DNA of 64,000 nt from Bugulina stolonifera (GCA_935421135.1 OW285187.1:10230001-10294000); one strand, 5' to 3'. Positions 1 through 12,362 are shown, numbered from the stretch's first letter. The notes: a model not told the origin generated them from the sequence alone. Numbers and translations are program-made.

Positions 1-343
1 AGTTCAAGTATACTATTGCTAACTGTAATATTCATGAATTGTAGAAAATTTATATGGGAATAGAGACAATGTGAGGTGCTAAACCATTTCGATTAATCCT
101 GCAAGTAGTTAAATGGGAGAATTGGCACATTCAAGGACTGTTATGGGTATGGCAGTCCTCGAGTGTTGGCCTACTCAAACCCACCAGCATGTCTGCTCTC
201 CTATTGTATCCATGGCGGGTTAGTCTCCTCGCTAATCCTTTCGTTATTTCCGAAGAAGTTGCCTGCCGTTGGCCATTAGTGACCCATGTTTTCAGTCTTG
301 AGAGGGTGGGCAGTAATTTATCTTTATTGACAGGTGAGATGCC

Positions 344-771
344 ATGTTGAGATCTGCTGCCACCAGAGGATTGGGTGGAATGAGTCGTTTAGTTTTTCCT
401 AGAAGTAAGAATGTGAAGCTACTGGACCAGGTAAAAAGAGCTGTTCGTTTTTTGTTAAGTATCTATTTAATGAAGTTTATTATTTGTGTTCAAGGACAAG
501 TTAATTCTGCAGCTTCCAAGTAAGCTGGATTAAAAATTCACATCAGTGTATATCCTAGGGTATTGAATAAGGTAATTTGTTGTGGTTGGTTTTTAGTTAG
601 CAGTAGCTACTGAATAACACCTACTCAGTAGCTACTCAAGAAAACATACAAACTGTTGGTTTGGTGTGTGCATGTGCGTACATGGTATAACAAGATTGCT
701 ACATGTAACTATCGTGTGTTGTTCTAGCGGTTTGAGGATGTCACCAGCGCCATCCAAGCGTCTATTACATT
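344..771 (+). CDS. possible 5' exons of an unrecognised gene with mitochondrial-type N-terminus
   Basis: An ATG at 344 opens 29 codons ending at a GTAAAA donor (exon 344-430). The peptide starts MLRSAATRGLGGMSRLVF, is rich in Arg and Ser and has no acidic residue until near its end, which resembles a mitochondrial targeting presequence. A possible second exon, in phase, starts after TTCTAG at 728 (RFEDVTSAIQASI) and could end at a GTAAGT donor after 771; without that splice it stops after two more codons. I found no convincing third exon before the repeat-rich DNA that follows. I do not recognise the protein. It could be the start of a gene broken by insertions, or chance. Confidence 0.25.
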
Positions 772-1057
772 GTAAGTGTAATAAATGGGCGTCTCACCAA
801 AAGTTCAATTTATAGGAATGTGATAGGACCTGGTGAAAAATTAGCGCTTTGTGTATGGTACTTATATGTAGCTGCAGGTGCTAGTTAGCACTGTCAAAGT
901 ATGAGAGGTCCCTGAAACCAGACACTTTCTGCTTTCCTAAGTATTTGGCAAATTTTGTTCTAGTTGTCCTATATCTGGTCTTTATTTTTTTATTGTTCAG
1001 GCTTTTTCTTTGTAGACAGCTGATGTCTCCTTCCATACATTTAGTTTTTTGTTCCTG

Positions 1058-1437
1058 TCCTTTTACTCTTCAGGGCTCCATAGCTTTCAGAATTTGTGTC
1101 ATCAATTCTTCTGGTAATTCACGTTCAAACAGGCTGTAAAGACTGGCAATCTTTTGGGTTGCACTGTGTCAAGGTCTACAGGACTTAAATTGAACACAAT
1201 TTATGCAATTGAGCATTGTAAATGGGTGAGATTTCAGTTTACAAAAACTGTTAATCTTTGACCTTTGCTACACTTATCATTCCTCATGACTCTTAATAAT
1301 ATACCTCTTGCCTGGTAGACTACAGCTCTGGTTGTGATTGTAAAACTAACTGAAATGCAAAAGACGTGAGAATTCCTACTAATTGGGGTATACATGAGCC
1401 TGACCACAAAATTGACTCTCATGCCATAGAGTGCAAT
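1058..1437. repeat. dispersed repeat family R1, copy 1
   Basis: This stretch is visibly similar to 7632-7745, 11,720-12,060 and 20,575-20,800. Shared blocks include CAATTCTTCTGGTAATTCA, the segment around TGTAAATGGGTGAGATTTC, and CATGAGCCTGACCACAA. No open coding frame is conserved between copies, so it is probably a non-autonomous element or the untranslated part of one. The short ORFs within it are not credible genes. Confidence 0.7.
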
Positions 1438-2267
1438 ATCCCTTCTTTGTTTGATTGCTATGAGATTGTATGCGGTGAACTTGCAACAATAAAAAGTGGA
1501 GGAGGTTGAAGTCTGTGGACTTGTATTGCATGTGTTTCAGTGGTTTTTTTCGCTTTACTGGCAACACGAGGCGCTTACAGTTTTCACCATTCTCATTGGT
1601 AAAGAACCTGTACAAATTCTGTATCTTAACCTCAAACAATCTATGAACACCTCTGGCTCCCCACTCAATTGGGATGCGCTCGCCTTCCCCATCATATCTA
1701 ACCAGGCATGTTGTGTAGGATATAAAGGCAATTCTTAAGAATGAGGGGATTCTAAGCCTTGGAATACTCTTGCTCTTGGACGTTGGAGGCAGGAAATTGT
1801 GTTGCTAACCTGAACAGAAAGTTGTGAATGACCATGGAATCGCTGTTGATTTCCAACCAGGAAGTTCAGTTCGATACGTTAGTGATGACAGTCTAGGCTC
1901 TGATGGACTGATAGCGTGCTCTGAAGAGGTCGGACCGATAGCAGGCTGTGAAGAGTCTGGACCAATAGCAGGCCCTGAAGAGTTGGAAAAGGGACTCCAG
2001 GTAGTGGAGGATACTTTGAGACTAGTAGCAGATAACTAGAGCAGGTCCCAAAGGAGACTCGATCAAGACAGTCACTCACAGCCAGGTCCAGATGAATCAA
2101 CTACCACTATTAACGACTGCGGTGTTGCTGTACATTAGAGAACCAAACTGAGAATGTTCCAAACGTTCTCTTGCACTGTGAATTAAAAGCTTGGCCTACC
2201 TATTACTTATTCACTATAAACTTTTTCTTGCAACTACGGTACTTGTCGGTATTTTTTGATGTATGGC
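1438..2267. other. no recognised gene; short coding-like tandem repeat inside
   Basis: No gene is recognised here. A 71-codon ORF at 1824-2039 contains two adjacent 27-bp units (1923-1949 and 1950-1976, plus a degenerate one before them) that translate as E-E-x-G-P-I-A-G-x. The repeat is in frame and glycine/glutamate rich, but there is no start context, splice signal or homologue I can name. It sits just upstream of a retrotransposon fragment and may be part of the same insertion. Confidence 0.3.
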
Positions 2268-2400
2268 GCCTACCGACCTGCCTGGGTGTTTTGCCTGCAC
2301 AGCTGCATCAGCTTCCGTTTTCCTTATTCACTGCGTACCTTCTGCTGCTCTTTGTTCCTCCAGTGACAAGTCCTTGTTGAACGCGAAATCAACTCGGATT
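2268..2400 (-). mobile_element. LTR-retrotransposon fragment (copy C, second-ORF start region)
   Basis: The block ending CCAGTGACAAGTCCTTGTTG at about 2380 closely matches 5930-5985, the upstream end of the zinc-knuckle ORF in copy B. Nothing of the LTRs is visible here, so this is a short relic on the minus strand. Confidence 0.5.
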
Positions 2401-3849
2401 TATTTCACCAAACTATGCTCCCTATATTCGAACAGTTGCCCGTGATTAATCAACAACAAACGCGGTCAACTACCTTAATTTGAATAATTATGTTGAAAAA
2501 TGTATAAAACTCAAGATTAAAACAAGGATGAATACTTTATATACTGAATCCGAAGAAATAATAATTCCAAGCGTTAGTAGTACTTTTAAAAAAATCATTT
2601 AAGATTGAGGCATTGTTCATTTTGGTTCGTGGGCCTTCGTGTGCTCTGTCAGCTCCAAGCCGTTGGTTTTGTAACTATTCCTGACTGGCTGCTTCTGCTA
2701 TGCCGCAATAAGACACCAGGTTTTTCTTGATTTTGGGACTAGCCAATTCCTGTCAAAAAGTTGTTCTGGTTTTCTATTTCTTGCATGGGCGGATTTACAA
2801 CATACTTTACTATAGATATAATCATGTTCATATTAAAAGGTCACACTGCAACACTTTGATATTAATTATCTATCTCTTCTCAGTGCATGTAATGATTGAG
2901 TGGTGTTTTTTTAGCAACAAAATTAATTCTGACCTGATGATGCTAATTATTGTTTTCATACCCTATAAAATTTGTAACACTTATCAGAAAAATGTGTATG
3001 TGTAACAGCAAATCCAACAATTATTTCGTGTAATTACCACAATTATTATACTGAGGGTGATCATGCAACTAAGCCAGGAAGTAAATTATTCACTAGTTAG
3101 GCTAGTTAACTCACAAATCGTGATGGAATGCGCCGCTACCACCTGAGCTTAAATTGTTGATTTCCACCTCCATAAAACCTGCCAAGTTGAAATCAAGTAT
3201 AAAAATTTATAATAAAGATCCCAGTAAAACAGCAACATTGCAAAAGTATCACTAGAAATTCGTCTTTTCTGCAGAATTTGGATTAATAATATGAATATGC
3301 AATACAATATTGTACTCGCAGTTCAAGACAACCTAGCACACATAGTAATTGTAGGTTGTTTAAATCCTCTCCTCTTTAAAAAATATCCATAGAGCATGTA
3401 GTACATGAGTAATATAAACACAAATTAAAATGTTTTGTCAGGCAGAAGAGCAAAAAAGATTTGTGTGCAATACTTGTTATTGAACAGCTAGCTAGCTAAT
3501 ATTATGTTTTATGCAGTCATATCTTTGTATTGCTATTATGCCACCACAAAGTCAACAAAAATAACATACCATTACAGTGTATTTTACTAAAATATAATTA
3601 TCGTGTTGAATGCAGATGCACTCAAATTCTGTCTCCTGTTTTTGGTAGCAACTGAATTTTTACTGTGAATTAATCGATTTGAAATTACATGCAATTACTA
3701 ATATATTAAACGTAATTATACATTTATCAATATAGTAAATTAGATGTAATCTACAGCATGCATATGCATATGAATAATTATTGACCACTAAAGATCAGAA
3801 TGCAGTCGGTTGTCTATTATATAGTATATCATTTATTCACTACGTTGTT
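2401..3849. other. no gene seen; AT-rich spacer
   Basis: This AT-rich non-coding DNA has only short random ORFs. Positions about 3570-3660 resemble 12,080-12,160 (bases around ATGCAGATGCACTC), so a piece of repeat family R1 is present. The rest is not explained. Confidence 0.4.
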
Positions 3850-3889
3850 TGCTTATAGTGGACAGACCAACAAAGTTCCTCAACTTAAA

Positions 3890-4422
3890 GATGGCCGTCC
3901 TGTTTTAACTAGCAACAAGGTTGTTAAACATTTCATGAAGATGGTCCTAATTCTAGTAAATGCATGGTTAGCCCACTTTTGTTCATACGAGATGAGTAAA
4001 GTGCAAGATATGCTCAGAAAGTATCTATGTTTACTAATAATTAATCTCCTGTGATTGCTAATGACCTACAGTGTGATAAATCAACACCATTTTATAGTAA
4101 AGTGTGGTAGTTATCTTCTCTTTCTGAGTTCACCTTGTAGTTGCACTTACATGATTGTGCTAATGGCTGCAGTGAGTACAAAGGTTAGTCAGGTCATTTA
4201 ATTCTGATCAGCAGTATCATTTTATTTTAGAAATTTTGAATTGCATCATTTGGGTCAGATCGTAAAAGTGTACCCAGAGGTTTACACTATAAGACAGGAA
4301 ATTAGTCCCATTTTATTTCTCTCAAACTGGTGTCTAATTTACCATTGAGTAGAATGAGAACTCTTGTTAGAGTTGTTTATTATCTTGTTACTATTCAACT
4401 AGAACTTTACACCTTAATTTAC
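3890..4422. repeat. segment duplicated at 5994-6300
   Basis: Positions 3930-4000 (TTTCATGAAGATGGTCCTAA and following) match 6227-6290, and 4392-4428 (CTATTCAACTAGAACTTTAC and following) matches 5996-6030. The two related blocks lie on either side of LTR-element copy B, so the element either sits in or caused a duplication of this segment. Confidence 0.55.
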
Positions 4423-4424
4423 TG

Positions 4425-5993
4425 TGTGATAGTCAGGTTCGCAATGCGATTAAAGACTCTTGCGAGACGCTTAGGGCATCCGGAACACACCATATAGCAT
4501 GCCCCCTTTTCTCGCGTGGGTCTCCCCGCTTCCTGTAATATACAGATGTGAGTATACACATAACACATGAACGTTACACGCGTGGCCAACATTAGGTGGT
4601 CACGGAGTTTTTTATGATAAGAGCGATAGTGCTGTTGTATGGCTCTTCCTACTACTTCTAGTGGTTGCTCTAAGGATGCTTTCAGACAAAAAGTCTAGAC
4701 ACATAGTGGCAGCCTTTTATTTCATCATTGAGCCGCTGCAGGTAGGAGATCTGCCTGCTGCTGTACGGCACCCTTAGTCTTAACCACCACCGACCTCGTC
4801 AGAGTCGGTGGCTAAAGTGCGAAGGCCCCGCCTTTCGCCCCCATCGCTGTCCCCGCTCAAAGTGTCACTGCTCCCTGCAGGGCTGACACTTCATACCATT
4901 GCGCTCTCGAATCTGGAGACCAGACTTGACTCACTCTGAGCGAGAGCTCTCCCAGAGAGACTCCATCTCTGTTAAGTTGTCCTCGACAACATCCCCTCCG
5001 TGGGCAGAGACTTGGGCACCGTAATGTGCTGCTGGTGCTTCGCTCTGAGGCACCATCTCTTGTAGAGCCTGGGGCTACTCTTCTGTTGGGGCAGAGTCGC
5101 TCGTCTGTGCACCCTGCAGTCTCTGCAGGAAGCTTCGCTGGTGCCTTGTCTGTGGACACCCCTTCCTGCACTACCATGGTTGTAATGTTGGGAACCACGG
5201 CGGGTTTGTGTCAAGGAGAGACTCCACCTTTACCCAAGTACTAGAGGAGTTTTCGGACCCTGAACTAGTACAAGGATGCGCTGGTGTTTCAGGACCAGTA
5301 GGAACACTGGACCCGGAACCTTGAGCAAACTGGTTGGCGGCCAGTTCTAGGTTCCTGATGACTTCCCTGACAGGTCTACCATCATTGCACTCTTTCTGAA
5401 GAGCAGCTCTTTCTCACGCTACTCATTCAGTCCGAGTTCATATTGGCACCAAAGTGCCTCTACTCTCTCATCGAGAGCCGTACTTCTCCTCGAGAGGTCA
5501 TCAGTAGTCATTGCTAAACTACTACGTATTCCACTTAGGAAAGTAAAAACTTGTGCTAGGAGAGAAGAGTTAGCACTCTTCCCTTTGCCGCAAGCCTTCT
5601 ATGCATAGGACACAGGAGGATCAACGCCCGACGCCTTGGGTGCTGGTCCCTCAGCATATGTTGGGCTAGAAGAGGGGTGCTTCCTCTTCTTGCTGTTGGA
5701 ATAGCTAGCTCCATCAACAGGACATGACCTCATTACTTGTCCGAGCTCACCACACCAGGTCCAAATCACCGCCTCGCAGCTGGCAGTGTAATGTCCCCTT
5801 CATTGCACTTACTGCAAGTGAATCTGGGGCAGTCTTTAGCTAAGCGGTCCCTTAGCCTTGCGCAATGGTTACACCATTTCTTACCTACCTTACTGGAGAC
5901 CTTCTGGGCCTTGTTAGGCCTACCTCTTCCCCTCCTGCCACTTCTGCTGCTTCTTGGTCCTCCAGTCACAAGTCCTTGTCGAATGCGATGTCA
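4425..5993 (-). mobile_element. truncated LTR retrotransposon, copy B (3' LTR plus second zinc-knuckle ORF)
   Basis: The copy starts with a shortened LTR of about 75 bp (4425-4499, TG...CA ends) that matches the start and end of the 205-bp LTR of copy A but lacks its middle. A polypurine tract follows on the minus strand (about 4501-4515), then an internal region collinear with 15,040-16,360 of copy A. The zinc-knuckle end lies at 5766-5969, where WCNHCARLRDRLAKDC and a second, frameshifted knuckle are readable. Frames are broken throughout and no gag, protease or 5' LTR is present. It is a dead relic. Confidence 0.75.
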
Positions 5994-6300
5994 ACTATTC
6001 AAATAGAACTTTACATCTTGGTTTACTGTGTTTAGTTACAACATGATCTAAAACTTGCGCTGTGTGCTTATTAGGTATGTTGTATGTTGACTGTAATTTA
6101 GATCCACACTTCCTTACCATGGGTGGATATGGTCCTGTATGACAGTGATTGTAATTGTATAACATGCGTATATGATAGCAAGGTAACATTGAATAGTAGC
6201 TGGTTGCAGTTCTATTAAAAGTTAGACATCTCATGAAGATAGTCCTACTTCTAGTAAATGTATGGTTGACCCGCCCTTGTCCATTCTTATCTAATTTCAT
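5994..6300. repeat. second copy of the segment flanking LTR copy B
   Basis: Its first 37 bases repeat the bases immediately left of copy B (4392-4428), and 6227-6290 repeats 3930-4000. The length is far beyond a normal 5-bp retrotransposon target duplication. Confidence 0.55.
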
Positions 6301-7239
6301 GACAACTTTTCTCTCGATTCCTTGTTATTTAAAAAGCTTTTAAGAGATCGGCAACTGCAATGCGTTTGTGCTGTAAAATGCCGCGCTCTACTTCAATGTG
6401 AATGGTTCAGATTATAGCATACATACATAAATGTAATACTACATGTGAGGCAGGCCTTTTTTAGTCTACATTACTGAACATGGAATAAAACAAGGTAATT
6501 TAGCACTGTCTGTTCATTTCCAGAAAAACCAAGAACTCTAGCCTACATATTACAATTAGATCACCGATCCGATACATTTTTCTACAGCACTGCGGTAATG
6601 AATTGGTATCTGATGAATTGGTATCGAGCCAGGAACTCTATGCAAAGATAAAATAATGTGATGGACACGTCAATTTATTAGCAATAATCTTGTATTATAT
6701 ACACATATATCGCATGAATATTTTATAAGTGGTAGTAGCAATCAATCAATGCAAGCAGTTCTCTTTTTATATATCTTTTGTTATTGTCAATAGTAATGGA
6801 CAGACAACTCTCTTTACTGACACGGATTATTATAATTACACGGCATAGCCTATTTCACAATCATGTATTAATTAAGTATTTCCGATGGCTAGTATTTCAT
6901 CATTGTTAGTCATTAACTGTCGTCATGGTGCAATCCCTTTTATGATGGGCTCCCGGCCTTCCGTTGGAAGCACTTCTACTTCTTATTGGTGCGTCTGCAA
7001 TCAAACCCTTAGTACTTATTATTCTTTTAGCTACTGCTCTACTTTTAACTCTTATACTTTCTAAGTTACTGGAACACTAATAATGTACTCTGATTGCGCT
7101 ACCCAAAAGACTGGAGTGTTTCTGTTTGAGCACTTAGGTATGAGATTACAATAATACTTGCATGGGAGCCGTTGCCGAACTGTCAATACAACTCGAGGGA
7201 GTTGTCGAGGGACACGGTGGGAGACTTTCCTTGCTAAAG
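6301..7239. other. no gene seen
   Basis: This is non-coding AT-rich DNA. A block near 6630-6660 (GAGCCAGGAACTCTATGC) recurs at about 9669 and 12,365, so fragments of a dispersed repeat are present. No coding signal is seen. Confidence 0.4.
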
Positions 7240-7745
7240 TCGACTACAATAATTATGCAAGTATCTAAATATCTTTTTATAGTGGTTTCTGGAAACCTCA
7301 ATACCACACACTCTTGATTTTACTGTCATGACAACTTTTCTCTTTATTCCCCCACCAATACATTGAAAGCTGCTTTACTATTTCAAATAGCAAAGATCCC
7401 AGTTCCATGAGTTTGCGAGTTCTATTTTGCTTTTTTCGTTGGCGTTTTCTCCCGGCTTCTTCATTGTTTGCATTATAAGCATCTCTCCCTTTTGTATCTT
7501 TTGCTTTAAATAAGTCTTTGTTTAGTTTCGCTTTTGTTGTTCAAGGTAAGCTTGCTGTAAAGGCATGCATTGGCAACTCCCAAAGTCCCTAAAATTATTT
7601 TTTTTAGAAACGTCACCATCATCAGCATCCAGCAGGGCTTCATAGCTTTCAAGTGACGCATTGATTGAACTGTTGACATCGATTCTTCTGGTAATTCACA
7701 TTCAAACAGGCTGTAAAGACGGTCAATGTATTGGGTTGGTGGTTA
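7240..7745. repeat. dispersed repeats: TTTTTATAGTGGTTTCTGG block and R1 copy 2
   Basis: Positions 7240-7320 (ATAGTGGTTTCTGGAAACCT) recur at 9720-9755 and about 12,420-12,440. Positions 7632-7745 are a shortened R1 copy (CTTCTGGTAATTCACATTCA). Between them lies non-coding sequence. Confidence 0.6.
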
Positions 7746-8110
7746 TATAAAAAGTGGAGAAAGTTTTTGGGCAAAAAAATTTCCAGGAGATTTCAGTGAC
7801 GAACAGTGTGTTATGCCTACGTACTGGATAGTATCTGCATATGCAACATTGTATGCAAATTTCGCTATCAACCCAGAAGGATGTCCAGGGTGATTACCTG
7901 CTCAACTATTTCTGCTTGTTACACCCTGATCATGCCTATAGGTGAAATTTTTTTGCTAACTTGGTAATATTCCTCTAGTGTTCTCACCACACACTCTTGC
8001 TTTCACTGCCATGAATACTTTTCTCCTGATACCCAAGTTTCTCTTTAGTTTTTCACAGTAAGGTTACTGTAGAGGCATGCTTGGGCAACTGTCATAAAGT
8101 TGGAAAAATC
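7746..8110. repeat. dispersed repeat family R2, copy 1
   Basis: This stretch is nearly collinear with 21,120-21,490: both contain AATTTCCAGGAGATT, ACCCAGAAGGATGTCC, GTGTTCTCACCACACACTCT and GAGGCATGCTTGGGC in the same order and spacing. A weaker copy is at 10,600-10,860. No conserved ORF is seen. Identity is high by eye, suggesting fairly recent spread. Confidence 0.75.
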
Positions 8111-8344
8111 ATTTGTTTTTTAGAAAAATTGGGCCCCTGTTTACTCTCTGGCCTGCGCACCACTACTCAGTACTATTGTATGATTATATCATTTGAAAAG
8201 ACAATCTTAAATAGCTTAACATAGTCTGACAATACAAAACGCAAGCTTTCTAATTTGACAAGACAAGGCAACTTCTATAGACATTAGCACAAATAATAAT
8301 ACAACAAGTACCACAGCAGCAGCTGTAGCACTGAAGATGGAACC

Positions 8345-8564
8345 TTAAGCAGGGTTCCCCATTGCCAACTGGTCAGTGGCCAGCACAAGGTTCGTAATAG
8401 TTTCTCTGATGGATCCGCCATTCTCGTACTCTTTTCTGGGGTGCCGCCCATTCTCGAGCTAGCTCATCTGGGCCGAGTTCATATTGGCACCTCAGGGTCA
8501 ATTCTCTTTCATTGAGAGCCGTACTTCTCGAGATGTCATCAGTTGTCATTGCAGATGAATGTCA
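8345..8564 (-). mobile_element. LTR-retrotransposon fragment (copy D, part of second ORF)
   Basis: The stretch matches 15,780-15,985 of copy A, for example GCCGAGTTCATATTGGC and GAGAGCCGTACTTCTC. It therefore corresponds to the coiled-coil part of the second ORF. It is short, frameshifted and has no LTR. Confidence 0.7.
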
Positions 8565-8819
8565 AAATTATGTTCACTTGGACAATATCATAAATTTCAA
8601 CAAAGGGCAAGAAAGGTAGTTATCACCTTGTTTCCCTGGAATAATCTAGAGCCGAAAGACGACATTATACACATCACCATTTGGATCTCAATAGATGAGG
8701 CAGATTCCCCATAATGACTTGTTGTCTTATTCAACATAGAGCCGGTATTGCCACAAATGACATAATTACAGCTAGTTTTATTGTGACAAAGTGTCCATTA
8801 TTCAATTAGAAAGAGGAAG

Positions 8820-9640
8820 GCTGTTATGGTAAAGAAATACCATTGCTTGGCTCTTCATGTGCGGAATAAGTGATAGCAGGTCAGACTTCTTGTCTTGGTT
8901 GATACCCGGAGGTTCTCTGTATGCATTAGTGGCATCCATTAGATTCATTTTTCCACTTCTTCTCCGATATGATACCTACAACAGCAATTTAAAAAGTTGT
9001 AATACTAGTAATCAGTTATAATGACTAAAAATATTTCCAAACAAAACGCACAATATTAGTAACAAACCTCTTTTAACTCATCTATTTCTGATGACATCTC
9101 AATGCTAAGATCCCCTATTTCATCAGCTGTGTATGTTATGTGGTGACATTTTATTATGCCACCAAAGGCGTTCGTAGACACGGCCGTATAGAGTTGAGAC
9201 CACCATAATATTTAATGTCTAAATGTGTGATCTCATTCACTTAGTACGGTTGCTTGTCACGAGCATTCTTCATCAAACTTATATATTTGGATGGCAATTC
9301 CACTTCCTTCTTCCGTAAGTCCTTTCTGTGGCACTGTGCATTGTGTGTCACACTCAATGTGGCTATGGCCACTTTCAAAAACTTTCTGTTCTATTAACTT
9401 GATCTTTACTGCCCTGCAAAAGAAAGATACCAGTGCTGTGATAATCATGCGGTTACGGTTTTGGCCTCCGCAGGTGTCACTGTAGAGTATCACCCTTTTG
9501 TATTTTCCGCAACTATCCGCTGCGTCAAGAAATCGAATGAAGCAGGATGCAATTTTGTTTGATCCTTGGTTGGCCTCCACCTCTGTCCACACAGCAATGA
9601 CCGATTTTGGTTTGTTAGATTGTAGACATTTTATTTTCTT
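8820..9640 (-). pseudogene. decayed DDE-type transposon protein (YSDTCGGQN / GHSH..CD family)
   Basis: A minus-strand ORF at 9257-9592 contains VILYSDTCGGQNRNRM, then VFESGHSHIECD. This pairing (S-D-x-C-G-G-Q-N, then G-H-S-x-x-x-C-D) is known from a large family of transposon-borne proteins in invertebrates; I believe Pfam calls it DUF7869, but I could not check. After a frameshift or stop near 9240-9257 the reading continues downstream with an ADEIGDLSIEMSSEIDELKE segment. A GT-AG intron (8976-9067) follows, then a segment containing DLLSLIPHM, which fits the family's C-terminal end. The N-terminal half is missing, so it is a broken gene. Confidence 0.6.
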
Positions 9641-9659
9641 CTGTAATGTGACAGTGATG

Positions 9660-10599
9660 ATTTAGTCATCGAGCCAGGAAGTCTATTCAGAGATAAAATA
9701 ATTATGCATGTATCTAACTTTTTATAGTGGTTTCTGGAAACCTTAATACCATCAATGAAATTCAATTCCACAGGGGTGACATAACAGCACCCTAAGTACC
9801 TGCTTTAAGTACAGGAACAAGGCCTTGCAGAGCTGCTGCAGTTTCTGAAAGCTCCGGAGGTACGCCAAAAATTAAGTCTCGGACCAAGGGGGGCCTGAGC
9901 TACAATTGGTAGAAAAGGACTGGAATAATAACAGAGGAAAGGCGTAAATACATACTAAATACAGTAGGTAGTTCCAGGAACAACTAGCACGGTGCAGAAG
10001 TGTAATTGTCAAGACATTAGCAAAAGCACAGAGTACAAACTATACAAACATATCAATACCATAATATATGAAGTTGCATGACCTAGCAGTCACGATATGC
10101 ATTATATTGAACAGATATATCAAATAACATTTAAGTGTTATTCTCATGGGAGGCAATGTCACTTCGACATCATAATATTTTCTTGCTCTGTCTGATGATT
10201 TTCATCACCCAAAAACATTTTCATCGTGAGAGCTAGGGTTAATAATTGAGATGATTAAGATTCTTAATTCATATCCTTTTCTTATTTTGACTTATTTTTT
10301 TATTGCTGAGATTAATATTTTATGTTCACGTCCAATTGCAGCATTCTAAAGACAACGACTAGTTTGAACTTGGAGGTGGCCGTGCATTACATTTGTTATT
10401 ACGATGTTACATGCATGGTAAATACACTTTAGTATTAATTTAATATTTGATTGTATAGTGTGCAATTTCTGTGCCAGTGACCCCCTCCTCTATCCAATTC
10501 TGTACTTGCTGCTGTTGGTAACTCTGTACACCTGTCTGTTCTCTTCTAGACAAACTGAATTCACTCAATTTAACAAGAAAATTTCACGCATACTTTGAA
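9660..10599. other. no gene seen; one dispersed-repeat block
   Basis: Positions 9667-9755 carry the GAGCCAGGAAGTCT...GTGGTTTCTGG repeat also found near 12,365. The rest is AT-rich non-coding DNA. Confidence 0.4.
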
Positions 10600-11600
10600 A
10601 GAAACAAGTGTTATACCTAAGCAATTGTAATATGTGCTCGATAGCATCTGCATAGTGCGATTTTATATGCATTTTACTATTTTGTTATTTTCTACTCATA
10701 TATTTTCTCTACCTGGAGGAAATAAAAATGAAGACAATCCACTCACTGAGTTGAATAAAAGAATCTTCAGGAGATTCGACGTCAAGCAGTATGTTTTACC
10801 CATGTAAATGGATAGCATCTGCATATGCGACTTTGTACGCAAATTTTATTAGTTTTACTCTTTTATATTTCTCCCAGAGATGTGTGCAAGTTTTATTTTG
10901 GAAACTCAAGTTTCCATGGCCAACTCTTAGTTGTCACTCTTCAAATTACAAGTCAATTCTTTCAGTGACAGATCAAAACTTTCAAGTTACGAGTTAAATA
11001 TTTATGTGTCCCCAGAAACTCAAGTTTTTGTCAAGTTATCCAAGTTAACTACAAGCAAGTTTCAATTCAATTCTTTTCTTGTTTAACTCGAGTCTTTTTA
11101 TAGAGTTATTGGGTTATTGTTTAGCTTTTGGTGAAATTTTGTTAGGAAATGGTGTTAGGAGTTCAAATTTCAAAGCAAAATGTCACAGTTTTAGTGTAAA
11201 TGTGTTATAATTGTGGTTGTGGTTGGTGGTTATAACTGTGGTTATTTCTATTCATTACAATTCACAGCTGCCCAATGAAAACTCGAGTTATTGAATATTT
11301 CAACATAATGATGTGTGAGTTGAGAGTCTTTGATCATAGCTATAATTGAATTACAATTCAAGTTACAAGTTTTTGACAGCTGTATATTCAAGTTACGAGT
11401 CTTTATAATGAGCCATAAAATGTTGCTTGAATTAACTCGAGTGAGAATCTTTAACTCGGGTCTGGCATCTCTGATTTCTCCACATGGAATTATGAATGGA
11501 ACTACATGCACATGTATGTCTTATGTGGTTTACACTGTATGTGTGTAATATCTCCGACTTGATAGAATATCTAAGCAATTGTAATTAAAATATATCCCGA
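10600..11600. repeat. R2-like copy plus degenerate CAAGTTACGAGT-type repeats (R3)
   Basis: Positions 10,600-10,860 are a diverged R2 copy (GATAGCATCTGCATATGCGA). From 10,870 to 11,480 the DNA is built of degenerate words such as ACTCAAGTT and CAAGTTACGAGT. Two of its blocks (10,868-10,900 and 11,399-11,480, AGCCATAAAATGTTGCTTGA) recur side by side at 36,966-37,050, where the middle is missing. Confidence 0.6.
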
Positions 11601-11654
11601 ATAGCATCTGAATAAGCAATAACTTGGTAATATTGATCTGGTGGTCTTACCACA

Positions 11655-12250
11655 CATTCTTGATTTTACCGCAATGGAAACTTTTTTCTTGATTCCCCCA
11701 CCGATACAATCACCATCACCATCATTCACATTTAGCAGGGTGTTATAGCTTTTAAGCGACGTATTAATGAAACTTGTGATATCAATTCTTCTGGTAATTC
11801 ACATTCAAGTAGCCAATATTATGGGTTGCAGTGTGTTAAGGTTCACAGAACCTAAATTGAAAAATAAGTTCTGCAATTAAACATTGTAAATAAGTGAGAT
11901 TTCCGTTTACAAGAACTCATTGAACATTTATTATTCCTTATGACTTTTAATAAAACACCTCTGCGTGATAGACTGCAGCTATGGTTGTGCTTGTAAATTC
12001 CCATTTTGGGGCATGCATGAGCCTGACCACAACATTGGCTCTCGTGCTATACAGCACATTTTAATTATCTTCTCACTGTATTTTGCTAAAATATGATGAT
12101 TATATGAATCCAGATGCACTCGCATTCTGCATCCTGTTTTCAGTGTAGCAATGGGGTTGTGAAACAAAAAGAGACATTTTAAGCTCGATTATCTAGCATG
12201 GTTAAAGATCACCATCAGGTAATTTTACATAGATAGAGACTCTGGAATAT
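11655..12250. repeat. dispersed repeat family R1, copy 3 (longest)
   Basis: It contains all R1 landmarks in order: a CACATTTAGCAGGG block, CAATTCTTCTGGTAATTCAC, GTGATAGACTGCAGCTATGG, GCATGAGCCTGACCACAAC, and then the GATGCACTCGCATTCTG tail. It is collinear with 20,575-20,960 over most of its length. No conserved frame is seen. Confidence 0.75.
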
Positions 12251-12362
12251 GAATACCATTCTAATGTACATGTATAATAGTATGTGTGATTATGATAGTG
12301 CTAAGTTCTTGTGAGTTGACCGCTATAAATTATACAAGAGCTTTGTAGTAACGGTGTAGTTA

